NCBI RefSeq assembly: GCF_019578655.1
Contig: NC_063263.1
Coordinates: 17,793,001 to 17,857,000 of the forward strand
Direction of reading: 5' to 3'
Source: Ricinus communis
Lineage: Eukaryota; Streptophyta; Magnoliopsida; Malpighiales; Euphorbiaceae
Length of the DNA stretch: 64,000 nt
Made by a program: the position numbers and the translations under genes. This document shows positions 1 to 13,230 of the stretch, in pieces. The notes beneath the pieces were generated by a model, which worked only from the letters and a program-made list of their open reading frames with translations, searched no databases and had not been told where the DNA came from. How positions within the stretch are numbered: position 1 is the first letter of the stretch; every line of letters starts with the position of its first letter.

Positions 1-237
1 AATAAATATATGTAAAAAATTTGGTTCTACGGTTTGGTCCGGATCAGTACAAGACGAATCGGTTCTGGTACGGTTATGGTACAGTTTTTATTAAAGAACC
101 AATACCATACCGTAATAGTAAAAAAATTCGGATCGGTTCAATTCGGTTATAAAAACTTTCGGTTATTCCGGTTATGGTATTTTTCGGTACGATTATTCGG
201 TTCAGACGGGAATCACCGAGATCCATGCTCAGTCCTA
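1..237 (+). mobile_element. hAT-type non-autonomous element, right end (copy 1, cut by window edge)
   Basis: This is the right-hand end of a repeat also present at 18909-20191 and 33542-34971. All three share the stretch rich in CGGTTCGG/CGGTTATGG words and end in a near-identical terminus, here GATCCATGCTCAGTCCTA. That terminus is the inverted complement of the left terminus TAGGGCTGAGCACGGATC seen in copy 3. A TAGGG...-type terminus rich in GGTTCGG words is typical of plant Ac-like hAT elements. No transposase is encoded. Open frames here are chance. Confidence 0.7.
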
Positions 238-700
238 CATATAACATGTCTTTGAGTCGCTTGAATATGTTTATTGTATCTCTTTTTTATTACTTTCAGA
301 TATTTATTTTGGACTATTACAACATAATATTTTATTTACAGTATAATATTAAGACACTCATTTTATTTACAAATAAATTCACATATTTTTGTATTAAACA
401 ATAAGTAAATAATATTAATACTGTTTTGAAATAATTTACAGCAAAAAACGTTCATGGAAATAGAAAATATGAAAGAAAAAAAATTGAATAAAATTAGTTA
501 GATGAAATTTATTAGAGCCTTCGAAAACAGTGTCGTATTGGCATGGGCATACTGTCATTTCGTTTTATTTCGGCTTCATATCCCATTACATATTTCAGTA
601 AAATACAGCCTTACCTTTGTCTCGCAGCATAGTGCCCCCTAAAATGATGTTGTGGCGATTAGCATTTCTGCCTTTCCACAATGCCCCTAGGATTGTAATC
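238..700. other. AT-rich intergenic stretch
   Basis: No gene, RNA or clear repeat is seen. The composition is AT-rich with short low-complexity runs. Confidence 0.5.
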
Positions 701-1695
701 CAACCGAGTTGAGTTGAGCTGAATATTAACAAATTCAAATTTAATTTGTTTAATTCTGGCAGAGGTTTGAGTTCGGCTCAAGCTCAATTCGAGCTTTTAT
801 AATAGAGCTCGAGTTCGAGTCATTTGAAAATAATTAGACTCATAAATATTTCGAGCTCGATTTCCAATTAGTTTCTAAGCATTTTTTAATAATTATGCTA
901 ATCAATAGAAACATCTAAAAATATAATAAAAAATAATAAAAGTATTAAATATGGTAAAAAAATAAGAAAAATAAAATTACCATAAAAATAATCAAAATCA
1001 ACCTCTAAAAATATAACAAGATATATAAAAAGTAAAAATAACTAAAACAATATGAAACTAAAAATAAAGACCATTCACTGCAAAAAAAATTGTAAGAAGA
1101 TCATACTAAGCATATCATAAGTCTGTGTTAACTTAAAAAAACATATAAACCGTATCTTCTAGCGGCGCTCACCTTTCAATAAATAATATTTATAAAATTT
1201 AATATAAATTTTAAAATATAAAATAGTTGAAGTGTGACATAATAAAGTAGCTAAAAGTTTTTTATAATCAAATATGACATATCTAAAAAGTGAATAGTAT
1301 GAGATGGAAAAGAAAATATTTTGTGTTAAGATTAAGATATATAAGATTTCGCAATAATAACAATATCACTGATTATATTCATTTCTTTCTTTTTATGTTA
1401 GTGCCTGATTAATCATGACCTATTATATACTAATTAAGATTTTAATAATAAATAATTTTTTATTAAATTAATATAATTAGATGATGCATTTAGAATATTT
1501 TTACTGTCGTAAAAATATACTTAAATTTTATAATATACGATAATTCATAAGTAAAATAAGAACTCATTATATTTATTTATCTAATTTGAAAAACACTCAT
1601 TATATTAAATAATTATAGAATATATTTATTTATTATTTATTATTTTTGTTGTAATTCTTACTAATAGTAATAGCTATATATAAATGTTGTAGTTA

Positions 1696-1741
<46 letters not shown>

Positions 1742-2065
1742 TTAAATTTGAACTCGAGCCTATAAACGAGCTTGTTTGCCGAGCTTATAAATGAATATAT
1801 TTTTACGAACTTTACAAACGAGTCAGATTGCGAACATGTATGCGAGCTTTCTAAACAAACCGAGTTCGAGCTCGAGCTCGAGCTCACAAGCCTGTTCGCG
1901 AGTTAGTAAATGAGTAGGTTCACTAGCTAACGAACCAAACTCTATCAGGCTCTAACTTGGTCAATAAAATTATCAAGCTCAAAATTAAACTCAAACTCGA
2001 ATAATTTAAATTAACGAACGAGTTTTTTATCGATCCGAGCCCCGAATAGCTCACGACACAATTCC
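700..2065. mobile_element. GAGCTCG-rich repeat element with inverted ends
   Basis: Clusters of GAGCTCGAG/GAGTTCGAG words lie at both ends (about 735-880 and 1750-2060), in opposite orientation around an AT-rich core without coding capacity. The right end carries TTATCGATCCGAGCC followed by GAATAGCTCAC. The same words reappear inverted at 45568-45600, so this is a dispersed family. The layout (subterminal palindromes, no coding core) suggests a non-autonomous DNA transposon. Superfamily and exact ends are not resolved. Confidence 0.45.
1697..1742. repeat. (ATT)n microsatellite
   Basis: About 15 uninterrupted ATT units inside the GAGCTCG-rich element. The apparent poly-isoleucine frame on the minus strand is this microsatellite, not a protein. 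Confidence 0.95.
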
Positions 2066-2750
2066 AACACTAAATGCGCAAAGCCTCAGCATGCGAGCTA
2101 CGTGAACTCCATCTATTTTCTTATGTGTGATTACTTTTCTACCCTAACTAAACAGTAAAGACGTTGCCATTTTAACGATCCTTACCAAAAATACAACCAT
2201 TTAGGCCGCCACAAAAAGTAAACAAATTTTGGCTAACAAGTTTTTAGATTTTTCTTTTTTTTTTTTTGGGTTTGAAGGTTCCTGCTCAAACTTAAACTAA
2301 TATCTTTTGCATAATCAAACTGATATTACCAAGGGATTTGCTAAGGTGATATCATTAATCTTTTTATTTGTATTGGTAAATTATGTGTTGGCGTTTGATT
2401 TGAGTTTTAATGATTGAGAATTTGGTTATTATTTGCTTGAAAGTAAAATAATTTTGATAATAATGGTGCATTTGGAAAGTGAAAAGCTTTTTATCGAGGA
2501 AATGATTGTAGAATATAAAATGGTTGTTGCATTAATCTTTATTTTAAAAAAGAAGTAGGCCACATGGCTGATACTTTTAGGCCTATAATTTGACCGAGTT
2601 TATTCAGGATGAACTTTGATTTGAGCTGAAATGTGCACCGGTCATTATCAAACATATCTTTTGCCCAATTATTTAGAAGCAGTTATGTCAATCTTAAAAT
2701 AAAATGATTGATTTTCCGATTGTAGTTCAAATAGTATCTGTTCAGGGTCA
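2066..2750. other. Intergenic, no feature recognised
   Basis: AT-rich sequence with one poly-T run near 2255. No coding potential or RNA gene recognised. Confidence 0.4.
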
Positions 2751-2754
2751 AAAT

Positions 2755-3480
2755 GTTGGGGCTCGAATGATTGTTTTAGTACAGTCCTGTGAGCCAGATC
2801 CAAGAAGATAGAATAATATCAACAATTACCTTCAAACTGTATTTCTCTACCAAGCTAAACCCGATAGAAGGGTCGTATCCCAAGACATCTATCCCTCCGA
2901 AAACATAGATCCGAGCAGGTGTTGTTATTGGGGCTGCATGCAGATCTAGGAGTGCGGATTCAACGCGTGAGGAATTTGAGAGATTAACTAAAGGAAAGCT
3001 AAAATTTGAATAGATGTCTTTGGCATCGCCACACTCGAAATTCAGAGACTTCTCTATCCAAGAGTTCTCATAGTTCCGCTATCTCTTCTTCATTTGGCAT
3101 CGCCACACTCGAAATGGATTCAGACTAACTTTGATGTTGCTAGCCGACCCCATTTAAACAGACGGAAGTGTTGGGTTTGTAGGTTGCACTGCGAGCAAAC
3201 AGGTAATCAACTCCCAAACTCTACGTTGGCATTAGTGAACCTTTTCTCTTAGAAAGTCTTGCACTTGGAGATAGTATGGCTCAGGTCAAAGGTTACGTTT
3301 GCAGGGTTATCCAAATTCCCTCTTTAGCTAGGGCGGCCTTTGCTGATATTTTCAACCTCATACAGGAGTTTATTCATATTAACTTGGGCTTGGCATAGGT
3401 CTTTTAACTGTATTTTTGGGTCATTTCATATTCAGTTCAATGGGTTTTTTATGGACTAGTATTAACACAATACCTGAGTT
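2755..3480 (+). pseudogene. Unrecognised GC-richer patch, possible LINE RNase H remnant
   Basis: This patch is less AT-rich than its surroundings. Around 3113-3150 one frame reads W-I-Q-T-N-F-D-V-A, resembling the W-x-K-x-N-x-D-x-A start of RNase H domains in plant LINEs (compare 26017-26283). Frames downstream are broken by stops. It also holds a 23-bp direct repeat (3019-3041 and 3093-3115). The LINE assignment is tentative; a remnant of some other retroelement is equally possible. Confidence 0.25.
3019..3115. repeat. 23-bp direct repeat, 74-bp period
   Basis: The same 23 bases, beginning TTTGGCATCGCCACACTCG, occur exactly at 3019-3041 and 3093-3115. No third copy is seen. Confidence 0.9.
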
Positions 3481-4320
3481 AAGTTTGTGCTTATTACATT
3501 GAGACATTTAGGGTCTTAATAATAGTATGATATGGAACCGATTCCAGCGAGTATGTGATTTATTTAACATAAATTATAGAATCTAATCATGGAATACACT
3601 TTTCTCGTACAGACGTTAGCTGCAGAGTTTGGTCAAACCACCGATGTCCCTTTAATAATCTCACTAATTGGCCACAAATTATTCATCATATATACTTGAA
3701 GGAAAGAGACTTTATTTTATTTTACTTTAACACATAGAAAAACTATAACAACAGCGATTATTTTAATAATTTTGCTAAAATATAAAGAAAGAAAATTGAA
3801 GAGAACATTGGCACTTCATTATTAATTTGGTAAGAATGAAAACAACTAATAATGAATTAAAAGCAACTCTAAATAATTCAAACGCATATTAGATAACATT
3901 ATTAAAAAAAAAAAAAAAGCTTTTTAGCTTAATTAAAACTATTAAATAATATTTTATCACCTATAAAAATAATGTTCAGTTTTTTTATATTAAAAAAACA
4001 CTCTAAATAACATTATCATCTTTCTTTTCAGGAGATTGTAGAATATTGATTAAAATTACGTAATAACAATAAAAGAAAACAACGAATTGCGTTACATGTA
4101 TGCAGAGTGGGGCTAATGCTGGGACTGAATTGCTATGACAATGGTGGTGTCTACTGTTCTGTTACCAAACAAAACGTATGTGAACTTTATGAATTATTTG
4201 ATATATGGACCTTACAAAAATACAGATTTTTCTTTTTATCAATAATTTCACAAGAGAAAATTTCAAAGATGCTAATATGGAGAGGGAGAATTAATACTCA
4301 AGTTTTGGATGCAAAACAAC
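3481..4320. other. Intergenic, AT-rich
   Basis: Low-complexity AT-rich DNA. A chance open frame starts at 4107. Nothing recognised. Confidence 0.4.
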
Positions 4321-4324
4321 TAAG

Positions 4325-4931
4325 GAGCTGTTTGTCTGGTTCCGCTAACCAAAGCAGCCGGTGGCTGATGGCTGACAAATTAAACGGTTTGGTAAAATTT
4401 TATTAGTGGTTACTGTTATTATGTTAAATGTATTTTATTTTATTATATTATATTTAATGATACAAATAAATAAAAATAATTTATAATAATTAAAAGTATT
4501 ATAGTTAGTTTTTTAGCCCAATTATATTTATTATTAAAAATACTTATAAGTTCTTTTATAATTAGATATTTAAATTTCCTAATAAAAATTTCTAATCTTA
4601 AGTACTATAATTATAAATATTATAATTATTTAACTATTAAGAATAATTATTTATTATAAAATATAAATTTTAATTATATAAAATCAATTTAAAGTTAATT
4701 ATTATTAATAAATTTTAAAAAAGATAATAGTGTCCCTTCGACAGAGAATAAAAAAAATCAAATCAGCTAATAGCTGATAAGAAAAAGTTTTAAAATAGAG
4801 CTGATATGATCAGCAACTGATTGAGACTAAATCAATTATCGGCTGTTATTTCTTAAGTCTTTACGCTTTAATATAGTTGTTCAGTGAGAAACAACTATCA
4901 ACTGCATCAAATTTCTGAACCAAACACCTTT
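4325..4931 (+). mobile_element. Tourist-like (PIF/Harbinger) MITE
   Basis: A 607-bp element with no coding capacity. The left end GGAGCTGTTTGTCTGGTT is an imperfect inverted match to the right end AACCAAACACCTTT. It is flanked by TAA on both sides (4322-4324 and 4932-4934), the 3-bp target duplication expected for PIF/Harbinger MITEs, although TAA is also common by chance in such AT-rich DNA. Related copies lie at about 62506-62740 (same orientation) and 63120-63735 (inverted). Confidence 0.6.
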
Positions 4932-4935
4932 TAAA

Positions 4936-5814
4936 TCTTTCGTGTTCATTATTGAGATAGATATAATAAATGAGTAAAATTTGAATACAATTTTTTATTT
5001 ATTTATTTAAATTTATCATTATATTTGGTTGATATCCATTAAAAAAATTATTTTATTTGAAAAAATATATATGAGAGAGAAAATAAAATGAAAACAATAA
5101 AGTTGAAATGAATATTTTTTGATGCTATGAAATACATTGTCAAACTAATGTATAATTTTTTTATTATGTTAAAATTTAATTTAGTTATAACTAGACGTGT
5201 AGAATTCTAAATTAACTTTCACTTCATTCAAAGCACATAAAATTTTAAATTTGTAAATAAATTTCAGAATTTTATAAATTTCAACCAAACACAATATATA
5301 AATAAACTGGGTTAAACTGGGTTAAACTCAAGGTGAAAACTTCTAATATCTTCATGTATTTACTGAATAGAAATTATAAAATTTAGATTAATTTACATGA
5401 AAATTTATTTTTGAAAAATTACATAAAAATATTTTAGTATGCAACTTTATATAAAATTTAGATCAATTTAGCTCAAATAAACTTGTAAATATTAAATAAG
5501 CACAAAAAAGATAATCGACTCAAATTCTGTTCATCCAATAAAGAAGTGACTCTCAAGCCTGAAATTTTATTTTAAATTCGTTTAAACCAAGTTAGCATGA
5601 ATTGAAACTCTACTTGACTCTTATCATTTACAGCTCTAATTAAAATTTAAATTTCTCTATATGTAGTGTATTATCTCCATTGATATTTTAAAATTATACT
5701 ATATATTTTTATTATTGAATATGGAAATTCATTTTATATTATCAAATCGCTTATAATATACATAAATTAATTTTCATTTATTATCTATAAAATATTTTAT
5801 ATACGAATATATGC

Positions 5815-5848
<34 letters not shown>

Positions 5849-6780
5849 CATTATAAATTTTATATTCTTATTTTAAAATTTAAATCTAATTACAGAACCA
5901 TTTTATATATTTTTAATATTTTACCAAATTCGTATGATATAAAATTATTTGATTTATAATTTCATAATTTTCAAATAAAATTAATTTATAATTTTATAAC
6001 TTTTATTCTTATTAAAATGAGTCGCCCAAAAAGAGATATTTATCTAATTTTTTATTATAAAATTAATAGAAGATAACCAATACCATATTATATAAGCAAA
6101 ACACTTCAGCACATTCCATTAGGGGATGAAAAGAAAAACATAAAAAATTAAAAACTGAAAAATTAGTTAAAAATTAAAAAATTAAATCGATAAAATAGAT
6201 TAATGAAATGAACAGTTTTAATTATAATTTTTTATATTAAAATTGATATTTTATTTAACCGTCTGAATATATATAAATATATATATATATAAATTTATTA
6301 AATGTAGTATTAATGTGTATTTATTATTTATTATAATTGCTAATTATGTATAATACTTATTTTTATTATTTAGTACTATTCATATAAATATTAATTTATT
6401 TATTAATTTATAAATTAATTTTAAATAAGATATAATTTAACTTTTAAAATAGTATGTTAATCATATTATATTATTTATTATTATTATTATTATTATTTAC
6501 TAATTGAAGAAAAGGGAAAGAATTCTAAAATATTAAATATTTTATTAAGAAAGATATTAAAACTTAATATGATTAAAAAACAAAATATTTAATTAATTAT
6601 AATGTAAATACTGATTAATTGATAATTTATTAATAATTTAAGAATAACCAACCATTCGGTTAACCGAACCGTGACCACCCTCCATTCCACAAAATATATA
6701 TATATCATATATAATTAGTGTTATATTTTATTTCTTGGTCTAAAATGGCAAAAGAGAAAATACTATATAAAGTCCAAATT
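4936..6780. other. Very AT-rich intergenic region
   Basis: Contains a (TA)n run at about 5819-5846 and further AT microsatellites near 6270 and 6700. No gene or clear transposon terminus recognised. Confidence 0.5.
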
Positions 6781-6959
6781 ACAATGAGATGGCACAATGT
6801 GATACCAAACTGCCAAAAGTACTTATTGCAAGGTTTGTATCCCACCTTCCCCACTATATATTAATAATAATAGAAAAAGGAGTAAAGCATACAAAGGAAT
6901 GGAGCAGTAAGTTAATGCTTCAAGCATATGCTTGGAAGATCCTCTCTCCACAAACCAAA

Positions 6960-7380
6960 CCTTATTTCCTTTTTAAAGTTCAGCAATCTCTTCTTCACTC
7001 TCTCTCTCTCTCTCTCTTTCAGAAATCATCCATGGCTTCCATATAGGGTGTGTCTATGTCCAACTGCAACTCCCACATGAAGTTCCGATGATGGCTAACA
7101 ATGATCACAGTAGTGAGATCGATAGTGATGACGAGGGTGATGAAGATCACAAGGAATCATGACCGTTGAAGTTGTATCACATGTTTGATTGATATATATA
7201 TATATGGTATATCAGTTGGGCAACTAAGGACCCTTTGGCAGTCAGAGCTTGCTTTGCATCAGAAGCTAAGCTGTTTACATAGAAGAGATTAATCTTTTTT
7301 GTGTTCCTCATTTCTTTTCTTTTGTGACAGAGCTGTTATGAACTGATGTTGAAGGTATCAGAATTACTAGAGCTTTTTTT
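6960..7380 (+). other. Possible short transcript with a 24-codon acidic ORF
   Basis: A (TC)n tract at 6998-7018 resembles a plant 5' leader. It is followed by a short ATG frame (7032-7046), then an ATGATG-initiated frame at 7088-7162 encoding 24 residues rich in Asp, Glu, Ser and His (S-E-I-D-S-D-D-E-G-D-E-D). The region to about 7380 is less AT-rich than its flanks. No family is recognised. It could be a short-ORF or non-coding transcript, the 5' remnant of a gene, or nothing. Confidence 0.2.
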
Positions 7381-7539
7381 GTTAATGTGTCATTTTAGAT
7401 AACGGGTAAAAGTTTCGTCTTAACTTCTTTTATCCAAATATTTTATATAAAATGTCCTTGAGAATTCCTTGGCAACAGTATAAATTGTTTGATTACTTGA
7501 TGATAATATACTGTTAATATAAAGAGTTAATTAGGTCAT

Positions 7540-8260
7540 AATTACAAATGCATCCTCTTTGTTTGACAATTTGAATTAGTCAGTCTCTAGATTTTATGTC
7601 CGTCAACTTTTTTATGTTAGTCAAATGACTTAATTCATAAAAATAATTCAATTTGGTTCTAAACTTAATATCAATATCAAGCTCAATAAAAATTAACATT
7701 TTTATCAATTTGGAGTAAAAGTTTTAAGTCTTAACAATATTTAATCTTAGTTTCTTATAAAAAATAAATTAATATATTTTACTTCCCTAATGTTATATTT
7801 TTTAGCACAATTTTCTAATAGTAAATAAATAAAATAAGATACATAAAAATAAAAATAATATAAGATTTTATAAAGTTAAATTATATAACAGATTAATAGA
7901 AAATAACAAAATGATATTAGATCATGTTTGTCAAAATAATAAAAATGTAAAATATCTTGAACCATAAATATGTTAAAATAGAAAATAAGTATAAAAATTA
8001 CGCCAGTATAAATATTCTCTGAAAATACTAGAATTTCTTAATCTATTCAGCTAAAAAATTATTAGAAATTAAGATTAAATTACTCTAAAAGTACAAACAA
8101 AAATTGCTCTAATATGATAAAAAAAAGTTAACTTTTATTCAGAATGATGGTTAACATTAAATTTAAAAACCAAATTAAAAATATTTCTATCAATTGAATC
8201 CTTTGATCGAATTGACTAACACCAAAAATTAACGACAGGGCTTTATAATTAACAGATATA
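7540..8260. mobile_element. Inverted-repeat element, non-coding
   Basis: The left part (about 7540-7700) and the reverse complement of the right part (about 8110-8260) share degenerate words: GTTAGTCAA, AATTCAATTTGGT-like, AAAAGTT and AAAATTAAC. The interior is AT-rich without open frames. This fits a degraded foldback or MULE-like DNA element. Ends are approximate. Confidence 0.35.
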
Positions 8261-8425
8261 TAACACATGATTAACTAATTGGATCATTAAATAGAAGAGA
8301 TGCGCTTATATTTATGACCTAACATCAGGCAACGTATTATATATATATATATATATATATCTTTGCATCCATGCAAGAGTTGCATATGGTTTTCTATCTG
8401 TTTCAATTTACCTTCTAACCACAAA

Positions 8426-8900
8426 CTAAAAGTGTTCTGTAGCTCTCAGGATTTCCTTATTTAGATCAATCAATTCAAAAGGCACCTTTTGCTTGTCAGT
8501 AGAACCCAGAAGGCAAGCCCAATCCTGGTCACTTCGTAGATTACCAAACGCAAACGGTTTGGTTTTCGCTCTCATGTTTGAAAATGAGCAGAAACTTTTA
8601 TCAATCAGACGTTTCTGCTCATTTCTTTTGGTAATAAATGAATTATTTCTGCATCTCAATTAAAGAAAAGGAATAGTTACCCTGCTACTTGACCCCGAGT
8701 TCAATGCTCCTCTCTATTCAGAGAATCCAGAGCGGCTGCTTCAGTTTGTTCACTGTAAAAATATGCCCACGGCCATGGCAGGAGGAACCCATGCACATTT
8801 CATAAATGAAAATGTCAATGCAGCTAATATTTCTTGAAAATAACCAAATAGATGGTCAAGGAAGGCAGCGTTCATTTTCTAGTGTATTAGTCATACACCC
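8426..8900 (-). other. Unrecognised coding-like segment
   Basis: Base composition is less AT-rich than neighbouring spacers. A minus-strand frame at 8426-8659 reads through 77 codons ending near D-W-A-C-L-L-G-S and L-I-D-L-N-K-E-I-L-R. Further right (about 8700-8760) another minus frame reads E-Q-T-E-A-A-A-L-D-S-L-N-R-E-E. I recognise no family and see no convincing start or splice structure. It may be an exon remnant or chance. Confidence 0.18.
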
Positions 8901-9498
8901 AGGTCCAAAGATCGAAAGTATGCAGCCATGCAGTGCTTGCTTTGCTTGTATAAGAATGCGGTGGCCATGCAATTGCAAGCTTCATTATATTCGGAAATTT
9001 GCATTTAACCACTCAAATTAAAAAAGAGAAGTTAAGAAAAAAACCAAAGACACGGATATGAGCTATCCCAAGAACCGAAGCTTAATCAGCTGTGGGTTGG
9101 AGGATTAACCGCCAAGTTTATAGAACTATAACTTCTGCAAGACTAAGTGTTTTGGCAAGTAACCAAGATGGTTCAGTATCAATTTTATCCTGCTACCTTC
9201 TAGGTGAGCTTATTGCCAAAGAAATGCATGATGAATGCAAACCCAGATTCATCCCAAGCAGACGTTTACAAAACCCAACATGCAAGGAGAGAAAATTAGA
9301 CAATCATTTACCAGAGAATTCTCAAAAGGTCCAACTACTCAAAATCTCAGATGGCACTCGTAATATAATCTTAAATCAAAATCAACGCAAAAGATTGCCT
9401 CAAGTACAAAATAGAAAAAACACAAAATATTGTAAATAACAATTATGATAGGTGGATAAACTACTCAGCAGCAAGCCCAAAATTTCCCAAAGCTGTTA

Positions 9499-10372
<874 letters not shown>

Positions 10373-10920
10373 TCTTCCAAATGCAAACTACTGAAGAATG
10401 TTACAACAAAAACGAAATTAGCCTTCAATAACCAAAACGAGATACAATTAAAAACAAAATCTATGTGCTACGTGCATTTCAACTGCAGGTAACACAAAAA
10501 AAAAAGCCAGGAAACAGAAAACAAATGCATACAATCAAAATATGGTGGTAAACTAAACTAAATAAACACACAAGTAGAAACTGCATAAGGAATAAACAAA
10601 ATCACTAGTCTTACAAAAAGCAAAACGAATGACGCATAATTTTCAACAATACATCATTCAAGTAACTATTTTATCACTAGATAAAATTAAAGTAGGCTAC
10701 TAACCATCATCACCTTCTCTGATAGATCTACACAATACTAATACATCAATCTATACATTAAGAAACTATATCAATCAATTCGTTGAATCATATGAAAACA
10801 GAGAGATGGAAAGAGAGACAGAGAAACGCTTACCGGAGAGTAATAACGGCGGCTGCGTCTAGGAGGTGGAGCTTGAAATAGAAGAAGCAGCAGTTAGGGT
10901 TTTGGCATTTGAGGCGTTTA
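10373..10920 (-). other. RPS15A: 5' untranslated exons and leader intron of RPS15A
   Basis: On the minus strand a leader exon ends in CCG|GTAAGC (exon boundary 10834). A 443-nt intron (10833-10391) ends in CTTCAG, and an 18-nt second leader piece (10390-10373) runs to the ATG. Leader introns are common in plant ribosomal protein genes. The transcription start is inferred to lie near 10900-10920. Confidence 0.7.
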
Positions 10921-11034
10921 AGTTCTTTAGTAGTAGTAGTACTAGTAGGGTTATTTGGAATTTTGCCCGTTTTACTAAATTGCCCCTATTTTGAGTTTAA
11001 TCGGACCAGGCTAACTACTACAAAGTCAGGCCCA
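10893..11034 (-). promoter_or_regulatory. Telo-box and site II motif of the RPS15A promoter
   Basis: On the minus strand an AAACCCTAAC telo-box lies at 10902-10893 and a TGGGCC site II element at 11034-11029. The pair is characteristic of plant ribosomal protein and other growth-linked promoters. Both lie just upstream of or at the 5' end of the inferred leader exon. Confidence 0.7.
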
Positions 11035-11044
11035 TAGATTTTAT

Positions 11045-12300
11045 GTCTTACATTTAACATGGAATCCAGGCCATGATTTTTTTTTCCAGAAAAAAAGAAA
11101 AAGGAAGAGGAATGGCTATTGTTATTAATAATGATTGCTTATTAATCAGGCTAAATTAGTAAATTAAATTTAAATTTTATATTTTTTAATAATTTTATCC
11201 AATTATTTTAAAATTTCAAAATAGATACCCATACTTATAATTTATTGTTAAAAATATTTTTAGATAAATACTTTTAAATATTTCATAGTAAGAAAAATTA
11301 TATGAAATTTTACTTATTAATATAAAAATTAGTTGTTAATAAAAAATTAATTATAAATTTTATAAAAAAAAATGTGTTTATATGAAATTTTTAATGCTCA
11401 TATTATTATTTTAGTAACCACAATCAATTTTTATATTATTTTAAAAATTATTATTAAAAAATATTTTTTAAAATTAAATTTTAAAAATAAATATTTATAT
11501 TAAAATTTAAAATAATCAAATAAAATAACTAAAAACATAAAATAAAAAATTAATTAGTAATTAAGTCTATTAATAACAATAATTAAAGATTATTAAAAAA
11601 GAATGAACCTATAGGTAAGGTATATGGCAGTGAATTACAAACTATAAATGGAATTCTCATGCCTCTTTCAATGCGAGGATGTATACCGTGTCTGATTCAA
11701 GTTTATTATAGAATTTACTTTTTTCGGCAACATAAATTTTATAATTAAAAAATTCATTTTTTATATTTAATTTCTGGAAAATATTAAAATAATAAATTTT
11801 TACAATATATTAAAAGATTATGGTCTTTTTTTCCTTTTTTTTTTTTCTTTTTTTTCTCTTATATATTTTAAATTTTTTCATCAATTGCACTGGCCCCCGA
11901 AATTTGCTAGTGGCGATATAAAGGAAACAATAAACTTTATTGTTAGCTTTTATTTTCTTAGAGAAGCTTAATTTCCTATGCGCAAATTGCACTTCCAAAG
12001 AAATTAAAAATAGATTTCCTTGTTTCCCTTTATTGTTTCAATTCTTTTTTGTTTCTCTTGCAAATTTAATTCACCAAACAAAAGCATAAATAGTTTCTTT
12101 TGCCATTTTATCTTTTGTTTATTTTAAACAAAAGTTATAGAGTAGAGATCCCGCCAATGCAAAAGTTTAAAACCCTAACAAAACCAATGAATCCATGCAA
12201 AAAAAACCAAGATGTTTAATTCAATCCTCTTTGCACTCACTAAAAAAAACCCTATTATCTTCTCAACTCTAAGAAACCCAAATTACAGTAAACAACAATC
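11045..12300. other. AT-rich intergenic region
   Basis: Low-complexity AT-rich DNA with poly-T/poly-C-T runs near 11822. The minus-strand frame at 11810-11998 is low complexity and not credible as a gene. Confidence 0.5.
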
Positions 12301-12309
12301 AGCTGAAAG

Positions 12310-13230
12310 AAGGTAGGAATGTTAATTTGTACCCTACCTGTGAGTATTCATTCGAATTTTATCCGGTCAAACTGGGTAATGTTCGAATTGACTGGATAAT
12401 AGATATGGTAATTTATATTTGAAAAAATTGTATTAGATATGGGTAGGATATGGATACTATACAACTCTATCTATACCCTATCTGAAATATTTTTTTAAAA
12501 ATTGGATGTAGAATATTAGAAATTTTATAATTAAACTTATGATTTTGATTATCTAATATGTCATATTTAGAAAATTAGATAATTATTCAATATTCTTTTA
12601 ATATTTTATTATTTTATTATAACTTGTTTGAATATATTATATATAATTTTAGTTAAATAAAATTATAAGTTAACAAAATATGTACTTAATATTTTAGTTT
12701 ACTTAGACTTTTAATATATAGATTGAAATCTTGATAAATAAATTATCAATAAATTAATAACTTCAACTAAGTAATAAAATATCCTGACTGGTTTAATGTA
12801 TAAAATAATAAATTTATTTAAACTATATGTATGTAACCTCTACTATTTATGTATATAAATGTTATCTTTTAAATTCTATTAAATGCATAATAACTTTTGA
12901 CTATATTATTTTTTTTTTAAATATAACTCATACATAAATCATGATAAAAATACATAAACAACTAATTAAACATAATTTTTTTAAATTAATAAATATTTAT
13001 TTATTAATAAACTAACATTGATAAATAAATAATCTCTATAAAACATAATATTTTTTAGTCACAATAATATTATATTATAGAGATTTTATTATATTTTGAT
13101 AACTATTTGAGTAGCAGGTTATCCAAAACTCTATAAATATGAAAATGAGTTTAATATTTATTACACAAATGAGTATGAGTAGACATACATCTTTTTAGGT
13201 ATGAAGTGGAGTATAATATTATCTTACCAA
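12310..13230. mobile_element. Degenerate non-coding repeat, possibly hAT-like
   Basis: The left side (about 12310-12490) is rich in GGATA/GGGTA-type words (TATGGGTAGGATATGG). The right side (about 13100-13230) carries similar words in a roughly inverted setting around an AT-rich core. This resembles decayed hAT elements of the GGGTA type. Termini and target duplication could not be established. Confidence 0.25.

Noticed and set aside
1693..1887. Minus-strand frame ending in poly-isoleucine
   Set aside because: It is the (ATT)n microsatellite and its flank translated.
9092..9439. Plus-strand 115-codon frame
   Set aside because: It lies just beyond the RPS15A stop on the opposite strand, in its probable 3'UTR, with no recognisable motif.
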